Origin: E44-bin46 sp964354655
GTDB lineage: Bacteria; Chloroflexota; Dehalococcoidia; Dehalococcoidales; E44-bin46
Assembly (NCBI GenBank): GCA_964354655.1
Contig: CAYHAL010000015.1
Coordinates: forward strand, 1-30,174
DNA: 30,174 bases
Direction: 5' to 3'
Position numbers and translations under genes: made by a program. Positions 16,219-24,309 of the stretch are shown one piece after another. Numbering within the stretch: position 1 is the first letter of the stretch; each line of letters begins with the position of its first letter. Below the pieces are notes generated by a model. That model had not been told where the DNA came from and made no database searches. It saw only the letters and a list, made by a program, of their open reading frames with translations.

Positions 16219-16881
16219 TTAATCGCCTCTCAGGACAGCTCGCAGTGCCTCTTCCGACTCAGGGGTAGTAACCGCTATTACCCGGTCTCCGTCATGAAGA
16301 ATAGTATCAGATGAGGGCACGCGAGGTTTATTTTCCTTAGGAATAATTAGCACCAGTCTGCTTCCCTCTGGTAGCGAGAGCTCCTTTAGCGATTTACCTA
16401 TTGTAGTTGAGTCAGGTGGGATTTTTATCTCGACAATCTCCAGCCCCTTGTCTCTGATGGTTAATAAATGTGTCAGGGGGTGCGTTGGCAGTTCCTCTTT
16501 TATGTTTTCCAGGATGATGTTAGTGCTGCTTACGGTAACATTAATGCCTAGTTTCTTGAAGATAGTTTCATTTTCTGGGTTTCTAACCCGGGCTATAATC
16601 CGGGGGACATTAAATTTATGCTTGGCTACCTGGCAAGCAACTAGGTTATCTTCGTCGTCACCGGTTACCGCAATGAGCATATCGGCTCGGGCAGTGCCTA
16701 TGTCAGCTAAAGTGGCTGTCTCGCAACCATCGCCACGAATACAAACACTGCCCAGTTCATCGTTGATGTTTTGACATATGGTGGGGTTCTTTTCCACTAT
16801 GACTACTTCGTGTCCTTCGCTTAGCAGGGCTTTAGTTAGGTAGTAGCCTAACCTACCGCCACCAACAACTATGATGTACAT
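16219..16881 (-). CDS. TrkA/KtrA-type potassium-channel regulator (RCK_N + RCK_C)
   Basis: A 220-residue cytoplasmic gating subunit. The Rossmann RCK_N domain (about 1-120) has the dinucleotide motif GGGRLG at residues 7-12, the acidic end of beta2 (VVIVEKN) and GDGCETATLADIG. A TrkA_C domain (about 135-215; EIKIPPDSTTIGKSLKELSL, HDGDRVIAVTTPE) follows. In the family such subunits form rings under TrkH/KtrB and open the pore on ATP or NAD(H) binding. It lies 17 bases after an RCK_N-only gene and in the same unit as the Usp gene; GAGGGG precedes the ATG. Length is that of KtrA rather than of E. coli TrkA (458). Confidence 0.92.
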   Translation of the reverse strand: MYIIVVGGGRLGYYLTKALLSEGHEVVIVEKNPTICQNINDELGSVCIRGDGCETATLADIGTARADMLIAVTGDDEDNLVACQVAKHKFNVPRIIARVRNPENETIFKKLGINVTVSSTNIILENIKEELPTHPLTHLLTIRDKGLEIVEIKIPPDSTTIGKSLKELSLPEGSRLVLIIPKENKPRVPSSDTILHDGDRVIAVTTPESEEALRAVLRGD

Positions 16882-16898
16882 ATTTCCCCTCTTTCCCC

Positions 16899-17297
16899 TC
16901 AGTTCCCTAGCTTTTCCCTTAGTATCTGGGCAAATATTGTGGTTGGGCTAAAGGCTTCCAGCCCTAAGGTGCTGTAGAGTTCCTGGCGCAAGGGGTCATA
17001 GATTCGGCAGATCACCCTAGGCACATTGAAAATATGTTTGGCGATTTGAGATGCCATAACATTGCGGTTGTCCCCCTGGGTTACCGCCACAAAGGCATCT
17101 GCCTCCTCTATCCCTGCCTTTTTAAGGACTTCTTCATTGAGGCCATTGCCAAGCAGGGCTGTGCCACTAAAGGTGGGTGGTAGTCTTCGGAAACTGTAGG
17201 CATCGGTATCTAGGATAGTAACTGAATGCCCGTCAGCGTCTAGTAGTTCGGCTAGTTGAGCACCTACTCGTCCGCAGCCCATAATAACTACTTTCAT
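16899..17297 (-). CDS. RCK_N-only (TrkA-N) protein
   Basis: A 132-residue Rossmann domain with GCGRVG (residues 8-13), ILDTDAYSF at the end of beta2, GNGLNEEVLKKAGIEEADAFVAVT and VPRVICRIYDP. It ends at residue 132 with no TrkA_C domain and no sign of a frameshift into one: the next gene starts its own complete RCK_N. It could form a mixed ring with the 220-residue partner encoded 17 bases downstream. Its ATG overlaps the TGA of the Usp gene (ATGA), so the two are translationally coupled. Confidence 0.9.
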   Translation of the reverse strand: MKVVIMGCGRVGAQLAELLDADGHSVTILDTDAYSFRRLPPTFSGTALLGNGLNEEVLKKAGIEEADAFVAVTQGDNRNVMASQIAKHIFNVPRVICRIYDPLRQELYSTLGLEAFSPTTIFAQILREKLGN

Positions 17298-17725
17298 ACG
17301 GCAAGCTCACCAGGGCATTGGTATATTATAACCGGGCAGGGGGCATTTTTTAGCACATAAGGCACCACATCACCCAGGCTAAACTCGCCAAAGCGCCTTT
17401 TGTAGCCAAGACCTATTAGGATTAGGTCAAACCCCTGTTTCGCTGCTTCATCAACAATAGCTTGTTCTACTTGGCGGGCTTGGAGCAGGTCAGTATCTAT
17501 CTTGTAGTTCTGTTTTTTAGCCACAGTCTCAACATGGCTTAGGATGTCTTCAGCTTTCTGAATTTCAGATTCAATCTCAGCCTCTAGCGGCAGGTCGCGT
17601 TTTACAGTAATGATATGAAGGGCATGAATTTCACTCTTATCCTGCCTAGCCAGCCTACAAGCTAGCGCAATTACCTCTTCATCAACTTGGCTACCAATTA
17701 CCGGTACCAGAATTTTACGAAACAT
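17294..17725 (-). CDS. Universal stress protein (UspA family)
   Basis: A 143-residue single-domain Usp: KILVPVIGSQVDEEVIALAC at the N-terminus, DLILIGLGYKRRFGEFSLGD and VVPYVLKNAPCPVIIYQ at the C-terminus. The nucleotide-binding pattern of ATP-binding Usps (G-2x-G-9x-G-S/T) is altered: the final Gly is followed by Asp. ATP binding is therefore uncertain. It is the first gene of a unit behind a very good promoter and is coupled to the RCK_N gene. Usp proteins next to RCK or Trk genes are thought to help sense energy state for ion transport; that role is inferred here. Confidence 0.92.
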   Translation of the reverse strand: MFRKILVPVIGSQVDEEVIALACRLARQDKSEIHALHIITVKRDLPLEAEIESEIQKAEDILSHVETVAKKQNYKIDTDLLQARQVEQAIVDEAAKQGFDLILIGLGYKRRFGEFSLGDVVPYVLKNAPCPVIIYQCPGELAV

Positions 17726-17759
17726 TAATTTTTATTCCCTTTATTATTCAGTAACCGAT

Positions 17760-17787
17760 ATTATAACTCTTTTCGCCAAAAGGTCAA
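17760..17787 (-). promoter_or_regulatory. usp-RCK operon promoter
   Basis: On the minus strand, TTGACC (17782-17787), a 16-base spacer and perfect TATAAT (17760-17765). The leader would be about 27 bases with AAGGGA before the ATG. One of the best promoters in the window. Confidence 0.82.
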
Positions 17788-17806
17788 CAACATTCTGCCC
17801 TATTAG

Positions 17807-19255
17807 TTAGCGCCACTTCCAAAATGAGGGGGCAAGGAGGGCGAATACAGTTAAAAGCTCAAGGCGGCCAACCAGCATACATATTATAAGGACAACCTTA
17901 CCCAGAGTAGGAATAAAGAAATAGTTTGCCATTGGTCCGACTAAACCCAAGCCAGGGCCGCAATTTGCCATACAGGTGGCAACGGAAGAGAAGGCAGTCA
18001 CCTGGTCTAGCCCCACAGCACTCATTATCAAGAAACTCACAAAAAGGACGGTAAGGTACAAAATAACCATGCCAATAATTCTAGAAATAACTTCCTCTGA
18101 CAACACCTTACCGCCAAGCTTTATCGGGATGATGGCTTTCGGGTTAAAGGCGAGCAGGATTCTACGGTAGATATACTTCATCAACACCAAAAACCTGATA
18201 ACCTTTATTGCTCCCCCGGTTGAACCGCTTGAGGCACCAACTATCATCAACATAAGTAAGGTCGCTTTAGCGAAGGCTGGCCAAAGATTAAAGTCAGCGG
18301 TGCTAAAGCCGGCCGTGCTCATGATAGACACGGTATTAAAGCCCCCATATCTGAAGGCATCACCAATAGATAGCCCCATGCCCTTAATTAGATTTAAGGC
18401 AATAAAAATAGACGCCCCGGTGAGGAGACTAATATAGAGGCGGAATTCGGGGTCGCTGAAGAGGCGCTTAGGTTGGCGCTTCCAGAAGAGAAAGTAATAC
18501 AGCCCGAAATTGACTGCGGCAATTGTCATAAAGGCGATGACGATACATTCAACGGTTAGGCTGTTATAAGCACCGATGCTCAGATTCTTGGGGGCAAAGC
18601 CGCAGGTAGCCATGGTGCTGAAGGTTACTGTTATGGCATCAAATGGGGATATTCTTCCTGCCTGCCAGAGCAAGATAAATTCCAGAGCTGAGAAACCAAG
18701 ATATAATAACCATAGAGACCTTACCGTATCCCGGATACGGGCGGTTAGCTTCTCGATTAGAGACGTCTCAGCTTTAAACAGATAGGCTGCCCCCATGCCG
18801 AATATGGGGAATAGAGCGACAAACGAGGTTATTATTCCCATTCCCCCCAGCCACGCGGTTAGGTGGCGCCACAGCAGGATGCCATGGGGCTGGCTTTCAA
18901 TATCAGCCAGCACTGAAGCTCCGGTGGTAGTAAAGCCTGACATAGCCTCAAAATAGGCATCAAGGTAGCTGCGAAAGGTACCAGCTAGCACATATGGTAT
19001 AGCGCCAAAGGCTGAGGCTAGTACCCACCCCCCAGCCACCAGCATTATCGCTTCCCGCTGACTGAACCTTAGCTCACCGCCAGGAGTTAAGCGCCAAAGT
19101 AGCAAGCCTGAACTAAGGCAAATGCCTAGTGAGATGGCAAAGGCTGAAGAATCGGGCTCGCGATAATAGAGGCTGCAACCCAGGGGGAGGAGCATAGAAA
19201 GTCCTAGGCCTGTTATTAACAGCCCTAGGTAGTGGAGAACGACCTTTATTCTCAT
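17807..19255 (-). CDS. trkH: Potassium uptake pore protein TrkH
   Basis: A 482-residue membrane protein, about the same length as E. coli TrkH. It has four M-P-M repeats, and the four pore loops can be read in order: MSGFTTTGASV, MATCGFAPKN, MSTAGFSTAD and CMANCGPGLG. The Gly of each selectivity filter is present. It mediates K+ uptake together with TrkA. The ATG at 19255 lies 6 bases after the trkA stop, so the two form one transcript. The Usp/RCK unit begins about 80 bases downstream with its own promoter. Confidence 0.96.
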   Translation of the reverse strand: MRIKVVLHYLGLLITGLGLSMLLPLGCSLYYREPDSSAFAISLGICLSSGLLLWRLTPGGELRFSQREAIMLVAGGWVLASAFGAIPYVLAGTFRSYLDAYFEAMSGFTTTGASVLADIESQPHGILLWRHLTAWLGGMGIITSFVALFPIFGMGAAYLFKAETSLIEKLTARIRDTVRSLWLLYLGFSALEFILLWQAGRISPFDAITVTFSTMATCGFAPKNLSIGAYNSLTVECIVIAFMTIAAVNFGLYYFLFWKRQPKRLFSDPEFRLYISLLTGASIFIALNLIKGMGLSIGDAFRYGGFNTVSIMSTAGFSTADFNLWPAFAKATLLMLMIVGASSGSTGGAIKVIRFLVLMKYIYRRILLAFNPKAIIPIKLGGKVLSEEVISRIIGMVILYLTVLFVSFLIMSAVGLDQVTAFSSVATCMANCGPGLGLVGPMANYFFIPTLGKVVLIICMLVGRLELLTVFALLAPSFWKWR

Positions 19256-19261
19256 TACTTT

Positions 19262-20626
19262 TTACATGAAAAGCTTTTCCACGGCCGGGGTAACTGAAAG
19301 CGGGGATATCATGATAACATGGTCACCGGGTTGTACCACATTATCATTCGGGGGGATGATGACTACTCCGTTGTGAGTTATAGCCCCGGCTATCGCCCCT
19401 TTAGGTAAGCCCGCCTCTGAAATCTTTCGTCGGGCAATAGGTGCCGTTGGGCTAACTACAAATTCGATAGCTTGTATCTGTTTGCCCCCAAGCAAGGCTA
19501 CCGAAATTGCCCCACCATGGAGGACAAAGCGGGCAATCTTACTGGCAGTAAGCAGCGGAGGTGATGCAGCCACATCAACCCCAACTGCCGTAGCCAGAGG
19601 GATATTTCCCGGATTGCCAATTAGGATTAAATTTCTGGTTACCCCCAGGTTCTTAGCTAGTAACCCAGAGAGGATGTTAACTTCATCGCTCTCGGTGGTA
19701 GCCACAAAGGCATCGGCTAACGGGACCCCCTGGTCGGTAAGAAAATCACGGTCAGTGCCATCACCTTGCACTACTACCGCTTGCTCTAGCTTGGCGGCGA
19801 CTTCTTGGCACCGACCGATATCCTTTTCAATAAGTTTAACCGAGACCCCGCGGCCCTGTAGTCCTTCAGCCACCAGAAACCCGACACGCCCCCCGCCAAA
19901 GATGACCACACTCTTTACCGGGCGTTGTGGCTGGGCAAACATCTCGCCTAATTTATCCATATGCTCTCTGGAGGCAACCAGATAAACATGGTCATCTTGT
20001 TTTATGACTTCATCACCACTTGGCGTAGTAATCTCTCCACCCCGGAGAATGGCGGCAATAACACACGGTTTGGGGAAAGTGATATCACTCAAGGGTCTAT
20101 CCACCATTGTTTCTCTTTCCACCCTAAATTCCCTTATTTGCACCGCACCATCGGTGAAGTTCTCCACCGGGGTAGGATAAAAGCCAGACAGGGTGCTTAT
20201 TATTTCCTTAGCTGCTTCAGCCTCAGGGTTGATGAAAAGGTCTATCCCAAAGCTTTTGGGTCTAATCACCTTGCGGGGGGCGGTGGGGACTTTAGCCGCC
20301 CCAATAAAGTAGCCCGAATAATCGGGGTTACGGACTCTGGCTACCGTTATGCCGGCACCTAGCTCCTTAGCCATAAAGCAGGTGATGATATTAGTCTCGT
20401 CACTATCGGTCACAGCAATTACTAAATCGGCGCGAGAAGCTTCTGCCTCTCTCAGAACTTTAGGTGTGGCTGCGTTTCCTGGGATGGTGGCGACATCAAG
20501 TTGGCTGCGGACATTGTCTAGTGCCTCCGCAGATTGTTCCACTACAGCTACCTCATGTTTCTCTTCGGCAAGCAAGGAGGCTATGTGGAAACCTACTACG
20601 CCGGCACCGGCTATGATAATATACAT
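19262..20626 (-). CDS. trkA: Trk potassium uptake regulatory subunit TrkA (double RCK)
   Basis: A 454-residue protein with two complete RCK_N-RCK_C units in tandem, the E. coli TrkA layout. The first Rossmann fold has GAGVVG (residues 7-12) and ITVARVRNPDY; the second has GGGRVG (about residue 242) and VQGDGTDRDFL. TrkA_C segments occur at about 140-215 and 370-450 (VVQPGDHVIMISP at the end). Partner of TrkH, encoded immediately downstream. No Shine-Dalgarno is evident before the ATG (TATAAATAATG), despite a leader of about 55 bases from the predicted promoter. Together with the 132- and 220-residue proteins this makes three RCK proteins for one visible TrkH. Confidence 0.95.
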   Translation of the reverse strand: MYIIIAGAGVVGFHIASLLAEEKHEVAVVEQSAEALDNVRSQLDVATIPGNAATPKVLREAEASRADLVIAVTDSDETNIITCFMAKELGAGITVARVRNPDYSGYFIGAAKVPTAPRKVIRPKSFGIDLFINPEAEAAKEIISTLSGFYPTPVENFTDGAVQIREFRVERETMVDRPLSDITFPKPCVIAAILRGGEITTPSGDEVIKQDDHVYLVASREHMDKLGEMFAQPQRPVKSVVIFGGGRVGFLVAEGLQGRGVSVKLIEKDIGRCQEVAAKLEQAVVVQGDGTDRDFLTDQGVPLADAFVATTESDEVNILSGLLAKNLGVTRNLILIGNPGNIPLATAVGVDVAASPPLLTASKIARFVLHGGAISVALLGGKQIQAIEFVVSPTAPIARRKISEAGLPKGAIAGAITHNGVVIIPPNDNVVQPGDHVIMISPLSVTPAVEKLFM

Positions 20627-20687
20627 TATTTATAATAGTGGCACTAATTTAAAAGATGGTCAAGTTATTTGTTGCCACAATTCAGGG

Positions 20688-20716
20688 ATTTTACTTCTCC
20701 ATCTGGTGGCTGTCAA
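20688..20716 (-). promoter_or_regulatory. trkA-trkH promoter
   Basis: On the minus strand, a perfect TTGACA (20711-20716), a 17-base spacer and TAAAAT (20688-20693). Confidence 0.78.
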
Positions 20717-20730
20717 TAGCTTGTGTTGGC

Positions 20731-20759
20731 TTGACAATCATATACGTCTCATCTAAACT
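20731..20759 (+). promoter_or_regulatory. DUF47-pit promoter
   Basis: On the plus strand, perfect TTGACA (20731-20736), a 17-base spacer and TAAACT (20754-20759). The -35 boxes of this and the trkA promoter are only 14 bases apart, back to back. Confidence 0.68.
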
Positions 20760-20854
20760 CACTATGAAACTAGGTTTATATTAAAATTCGTTTCCCTTTC
20801 TAATTTCAAGCTCAATGGCATTAATGACTTTCGGCTGAGAAAGGAGGATAAGTA

Positions 20855-21484
20855 GTGCCTAGATTTCCTTTTATTCCTAGAGAGGAAAGTTTTTTTGGGC
20901 TTTTTGAGCAGAGCGCCCAGAACATGGTGAAAGCGGCTCAAGGGCTAAAAAACCTGGTTGATACCGGTGAAGACATTGAGAGAAGAGTTGGTGAAATAAC
21001 CGAGCTTGAGCACCAGGGTGATACTATTACCCATCAGATTATGGCCCAGTTGCACCGCACCTTTGTCACCCCGTTTGATAGGGAAGATATAGCTCTACTG
21101 GCTCATACCTTGGATGATGTGACCGACTTTATTCATGCCGCGGCTGATGCCATGCTCATCTATAAAGTAAAATGCTCCACCCTCAGGGCAAGGGAGCTGG
21201 CTGATATCATAGTCCAAGCGGCGGCTGAGGTAGAAAGGGCAATGCCTCATTTGCGACGTCCGGCTAAGTTGAAGGGGGTTCTCGAACGGTGTGTAGAGCT
21301 TAATCGTTTAGAGAATGCGGCTGACCGGGTATACCGCTCGGCGATAGGCGAGCTTTTTGATGATTCTACAGATATTGCTGAGATTATTAAGTGGCGCGAG
21401 ATTTATGAACATATGGAGGAGGCGACTGATAGGTGTGAGGATGTGGCTAACGTCCTTGAAGGGGTAGCCATCAAGCATGGCTGA
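20855..21484 (+). CDS. DUF47 (PhoU-like) phosphate transport regulator
   Basis: A 209-residue all-helical protein starting at GTG 20855, with AAAGGAGG 9 bases upstream. The pattern is that of the DUF47/PhoU_div family: FFGLFEQSAQNMVKAA, GEITELEHQGDTITHQIM, TPFDREDIALLAHTLDDV, then LNRLENAADRVYR and EIYEHMEEATDRCEDVANVL. The repeated E-x-x-x-D and D-x-x-D helices are metal-binding in PhoU folds. Its end overlaps the pit gene by 8 bases, the common DUF47-PiT arrangement. It probably controls or couples to PiT at the membrane; that is inferred from association rather than shown by the sequence. Confidence 0.93.
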   Translation: MPRFPFIPREESFFGLFEQSAQNMVKAAQGLKNLVDTGEDIERRVGEITELEHQGDTITHQIMAQLHRTFVTPFDREDIALLAHTLDDVTDFIHAAADAMLIYKVKCSTLRARELADIIVQAAAEVERAMPHLRRPAKLKGVLERCVELNRLENAADRVYRSAIGELFDDSTDIAEIIKWREIYEHMEEATDRCEDVANVLEGVAIKHG

Positions 21485-22478
21485 CCCTTCCCTCTGGCCT
21501 CTAGTCCTTGTTATTGCGACTGCTCTCGTCTTTGGCTATGTTAACGGCATGACCGATGCTGCCAATGCTGTGGCTGCTTCTATCGGCTCTCGTGCTCTTT
21601 CTCCCCGAAACGCCATAATACTGGCTGCCTGTTGTAATGCAGTTGGTGCTGCCACCGGTTTGGAAGTTGCTAAGACCATTGGCAAAGGGATTTTAGTCCC
21701 TGAGGCAATATCATATCCGGCAGTGATTGCTGCTTTAGCCACGGTTAGTGTCTGGAGCATGGTAGCTTGGCGATATGGACTGCCGACAAGCGAAACGCAT
21801 GGGCTTGTGGCTGGCTTGGTCGGGGCAGGGATAGCTACAGCAGGCAGTGGCGTCATCGTCTGGAACGTCCTGCAACGGATTCTGGTATCAGTGGCTATTG
21901 CGCCAGCACTGGGCTTTGCCGGTGGCCTCGGCCTGATGGTTATTCTATTATGGGTATTCCGGCGCAGTGCTCCGGCTAGGATGCGGGTTATTTTTAGTCG
22001 TCTGCAATGGCTTACTACCGCTTTTCTGGCCTATAGCCACGGCAAGAATGATGGTCAGATGCCCATCGGCATCATCACTATGGCGCTGGTAATTCATACC
22101 GGGCAGGCTAACCTGTGGGACAACATTCCGTGGTGGGTAATAGCTATATCAGCGGCAGCCATTAGCTTGGGTACGGCTTCGGGCGGTTGGCGTATTATTA
22201 AAACCCTGGGGATGAAGGTTACTGCTCTAGAGCCAATCCACGGCTTTGCTGCTGATTTCTCAGGGGCGGCAGTAATTGAAGGAGCTTCTCGGTTAGGTAT
22301 CCCGGTAAGCACCACCCACTGCGTCAGTTCGGCTATCATGGGGGTAGGGGCTACCAGACGGCTTTCAGCAGTGCGCTGGGGGGTGGCACGCCGGATTGTC
22401 CTTGCCTGGGTAATAACCTTTCCCGTCTGTGGTGGGCTGGGTTATTTAATTGCCCGGCTATTACGTCCGCTATTCTAA
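21477..22478 (+). CDS. pit: PiT-family inorganic phosphate transporter
   Basis: A 333-residue transporter with two inverted PiT signatures: VNGMTDAANAVAASIGSRAL (about residues 23-42) and AYSHGKNDGQMPIGII (about 185-200), followed by the conserved GFAADFSGAAVIEGASRLGI and PVSTTHCVSSAIMG. About ten TM helices. It imports phosphate, or metal-phosphate, with protons or Na+ as driving ion. It is translationally coupled to the DUF47 gene by an 8-base overlap. It converges on gmk with only 6 bases between stop codons and no evident terminator. Confidence 0.95.
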   Translation: MADPSLWPLVLVIATALVFGYVNGMTDAANAVAASIGSRALSPRNAIILAACCNAVGAATGLEVAKTIGKGILVPEAISYPAVIAALATVSVWSMVAWRYGLPTSETHGLVAGLVGAGIATAGSGVIVWNVLQRILVSVAIAPALGFAGGLGLMVILLWVFRRSAPARMRVIFSRLQWLTTAFLAYSHGKNDGQMPIGIITMALVIHTGQANLWDNIPWWVIAISAAAISLGTASGGWRIIKTLGMKVTALEPIHGFAADFSGAAVIEGASRLGIPVSTTHCVSSAIMGVGATRRLSAVRWGVARRIVLAWVITFPVCGGLGYLIARLLRPLF

Positions 22479-22484
22479 GTAAGC

Positions 22485-23120
22485 CTATAGAGCAATCTTC
22501 CGTGGGCTTACCCGGCGTTTTTCGGCAGTAATAATCGCCTTAATCTCCGATACCGCTTGGTCAATCTCACCCCGCTTGTTTATTACTACATAGTCAAATA
22601 GCGGTAGTTGTTTTATTTCTTCCTCAGCGGTTTTTATGCGTAAAGTTAGGTGAAAGGGTGGTTCAGTATGGCGCCGCTTGAGCCTGGTGACAAGCTCTTC
22701 CATTGACGGTGGCATTACAAAGATGAATACCGCTTCAGGCAGGATTTTCTTAATAGTAGCTGCTCCTTGAGTGTCAACCTTAACTATTACATCCCGCCCC
22801 CTATCCAGCGCTTCTTTGACTGGCTGCCTAGGCACGCCATACCAGTTGCCGTAGACATTTGCCCACTCTAATAATTCATTATTTTTAATCATCCCCTGGA
22901 ACTTTCTTGACGAGACAAAGTGATAGTCCACATTGTCTGTCTCTTCAGCACGCCGGGTTCGTGTGGTTACCGTGGTAATATATTCAAGGGGGTAGCCTGA
23001 CTCTCTCATCCTGGTTAAAAGGGCATCTTTACCTGCCCCTGAGGGTCCAGAGAGGACTATGAGTAGTGGCTTTGTCGCCAAGCTGAATGGGGACTGGCTC
23101 TCATGGCTCATCTTTTTCAT
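22485..23120 (-). CDS. gmk: Guanylate kinase
   Basis: Transfers phosphate from ATP to GMP, essential for GTP and dGTP supply. It is 211 residues from the first ATG, or 208 from the ATG at 23111. P-loop LSGPSGAGKDALL (usual GPSGVGKS/G-T; here Asp follows Lys), the GMP-binding TTRTRRAEETDNVDYHFVS, LLEWANVYGNWYGVP and VKVDTQGAATIKK are all present, as is the lid RLKRRHTEPP (normally RGRxTE). The start overlaps the remA stop, so the pair is coupled. The remA-gmk order is widely conserved. No rpoZ follows; the next gene is the convergent pit. Confidence 0.95.
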   Translation of the reverse strand: MKKMSHESQSPFSLATKPLLIVLSGPSGAGKDALLTRMRESGYPLEYITTVTTRTRRAEETDNVDYHFVSSRKFQGMIKNNELLEWANVYGNWYGVPRQPVKEALDRGRDVIVKVDTQGAATIKKILPEAVFIFVMPPSMEELVTRLKRRHTEPPFHLTLRIKTAEEEIKQLPLFDYVVINKRGEIDQAVSEIKAIITAEKRRVSPRKIAL

Positions 23121-23394
23121 CGATGGGCTCTAATCTTAGCCCTGAGCCTAATCGGCTGGCTTGCAACCGTCCGGCGATAGTTTCTGGGGCGAGGGCAGCC
23201 AGAATGATGTGCCCACTATCGGTGATGATAACAGCTTTCGTTCTCCTACCATTGGTCATATCAATTAATAGCCCCTTGTTTCTCCCGTCTTGGATGGTGC
23301 GTTTGGTAGGTGCCGAGTTTGGTGAAACTATGGCGACAACTCTATTCATGGCTAATATATTGCCAAACCCAATATGCACTGGTTCTATGCTCAT
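23101..23394 (-). CDS. remA: RemA-like DNA-binding regulator (DUF370)
   Basis: A 97-residue protein from the ATG at 23394, chosen because GAGG lies 8 bases upstream; GTG 23403 and ATG 23400 are in frame but overlap that site. The sequence (IEPVHIGFGNILAMNRVVAIVSPNSAPTKR, GRRTKAVIITDSGHIILAALAPETIAGRL) is the DUF370/RemA fold. In Bacillus, RemA is a ring-shaped DNA-binding activator of matrix and osmoprotection operons. The target here is unknown. Gene overlap with gmk is conserved across several phyla. Confidence 0.92.
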   Translation of the reverse strand: MSIEPVHIGFGNILAMNRVVAIVSPNSAPTKRTIQDGRNKGLLIDMTNGRRTKAVIITDSGHIILAALAPETIAGRLQASRLGSGLRLEPIDEKDEP

Positions 23395-23465
23395 TATCAT
23401 CACCTCGAAAATTAATTAATATCCTTAGTAGATCGGGCAGTTATAATGGTTACTACGCTTATTAT

Positions 23466-23493
23466 CTTATACCCATAATGGGTGGTTGCGCAA
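23466..23493 (-). promoter_or_regulatory. Possible remA promoter with a 13-base palindrome in the spacer
   Basis: On the minus strand, TTGCGC (23488-23493), a 16-base spacer and TATAAG (23466-23471). The perfect palindrome ACCCAT-A-ATGGGT (23471-23483) overlaps the -10 end and spacer, a classic operator position. Confidence 0.45.
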
Positions 23494-23587
23494 TACTTAA
23501 TTGCTTAAATGCTATAACTTTTTGATGGTAAATTAGTCCTACGGTTTTAGTCCATGTCGTGGTTGAGGCCTTTATTGTTATCAGGCT

Positions 23588-24187
23588 TTAGGCACCGATT
23601 TTGAGTATACCAATCAGGCTTAGCCCGCGAATAATCATGCCGACCCCTATGGCGGCAAGTAATAGGCTAAATACTTTGGAGACTGCGGCAAGTCCACCCC
23701 GTCCCATAAACTTAACAATTTTGTTACTCAGTTGAAAGACACCCCAGGCGAGAAGTAGATTTAGGAGGAAAGAGAGCAAGACCAGAGACAGTGAGAATTG
23801 AGTCACCAGCAACAACAGGGTAGTTATTGTGGCTGGACCTACGGTTAGCGGTGTGCCGATAGGCACCACAGCGACCATTTCCTCCTTGATTATTTCTACC
23901 ATCCTGCCCGTCGTTATATACTTAATGGCGAGTACTAACAGGATGAGTCCGCCGGCAATGGCAAAGGAACCTACCGAAATACCCATTACCTTTAGGATAA
24001 ATTGACCGAAGAATAGAAAACCCAGACCCACGGCGGCAGCGGTGGCGATGGCAATATGGATTGCCCTTCGTCGTTCATGGCTGGACATACCCTCGCTCAT
24101 AGAGATGACGAAGGGCAAGTTGCCTAAAGCGTCAATAGCTATAAACAGGGGAACGAAGGTCAATACGAATGAGGGCCAATTATCCAT
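23588..24187 (-). CDS. MarC-family integral membrane protein
   Basis: A 199-residue protein with six hydrophobic helices, of usual MarC/UPF0056 length. Family stretches are FVLTFVPLFIAIDALGNLP, FFGQFILKVMGISVGSFAIAGG, VVPIGTPLTVGPATITTLLL (the conserved P-x-xTPLxxGPxxI motif) and FMGRGGLAAVSKVFSLLLAAIGVGMIIRG. Despite the old name, a role in multiple antibiotic resistance has not been upheld for the family, and substrate is unknown. No Shine-Dalgarno precedes the ATG; TAGAAT lies 8 bases upstream, so the mRNA may be leaderless. The gene is alone, divergent from mutS across the repeat block. Confidence 0.92.
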   Translation of the reverse strand: MDNWPSFVLTFVPLFIAIDALGNLPFVISMSEGMSSHERRRAIHIAIATAAAVGLGFLFFGQFILKVMGISVGSFAIAGGLILLVLAIKYITTGRMVEIIKEEMVAVVPIGTPLTVGPATITTLLLLVTQFSLSLVLLSFLLNLLLAWGVFQLSNKIVKFMGRGGLAAVSKVFSLLLAAIGVGMIIRGLSLIGILKIGA

Positions 24188-24249
24188 AGTAGATTATTCT
24201 ATCACTATCCGTAGTCCTGTGCCATAGGGATATTTATCAAGGGTGTCTG

Positions 24250-24272
24250 AGAGGGGCTTTGCCCCTCTTTTT
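24250..24272 (+). terminator. Strong hairpin with T-run, plus strand
   Basis: AGAGGGGC-TTT-GCCCCTCT (24250-24257 / 24261-24268) followed by TTTTT. It has canonical rho-independent form but no plus-strand gene lies upstream of it; marC is on the other strand. It may stop transcription entering from the plus strand (for example readthrough antisense to marC). Confidence 0.6.
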
Positions 24273-24309
24273 ATATCTTCCCCCCTCCTTTCCTCTCGTT
24301 TAATAATTA

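Noticed and set aside
19961..20756. Plus-strand frames opposite trkA (19961-20362, 20349-20756)
   Set aside because: Antisense to both Rossmann folds of TrkA, with no recognisable domain.
23553..23603. Short ATG frame (MSWLRPLLLSGFRHRF) reading into the end of marC
   Set aside because: No ribosome site, and it overlaps the conserved end of marC on the other strand.
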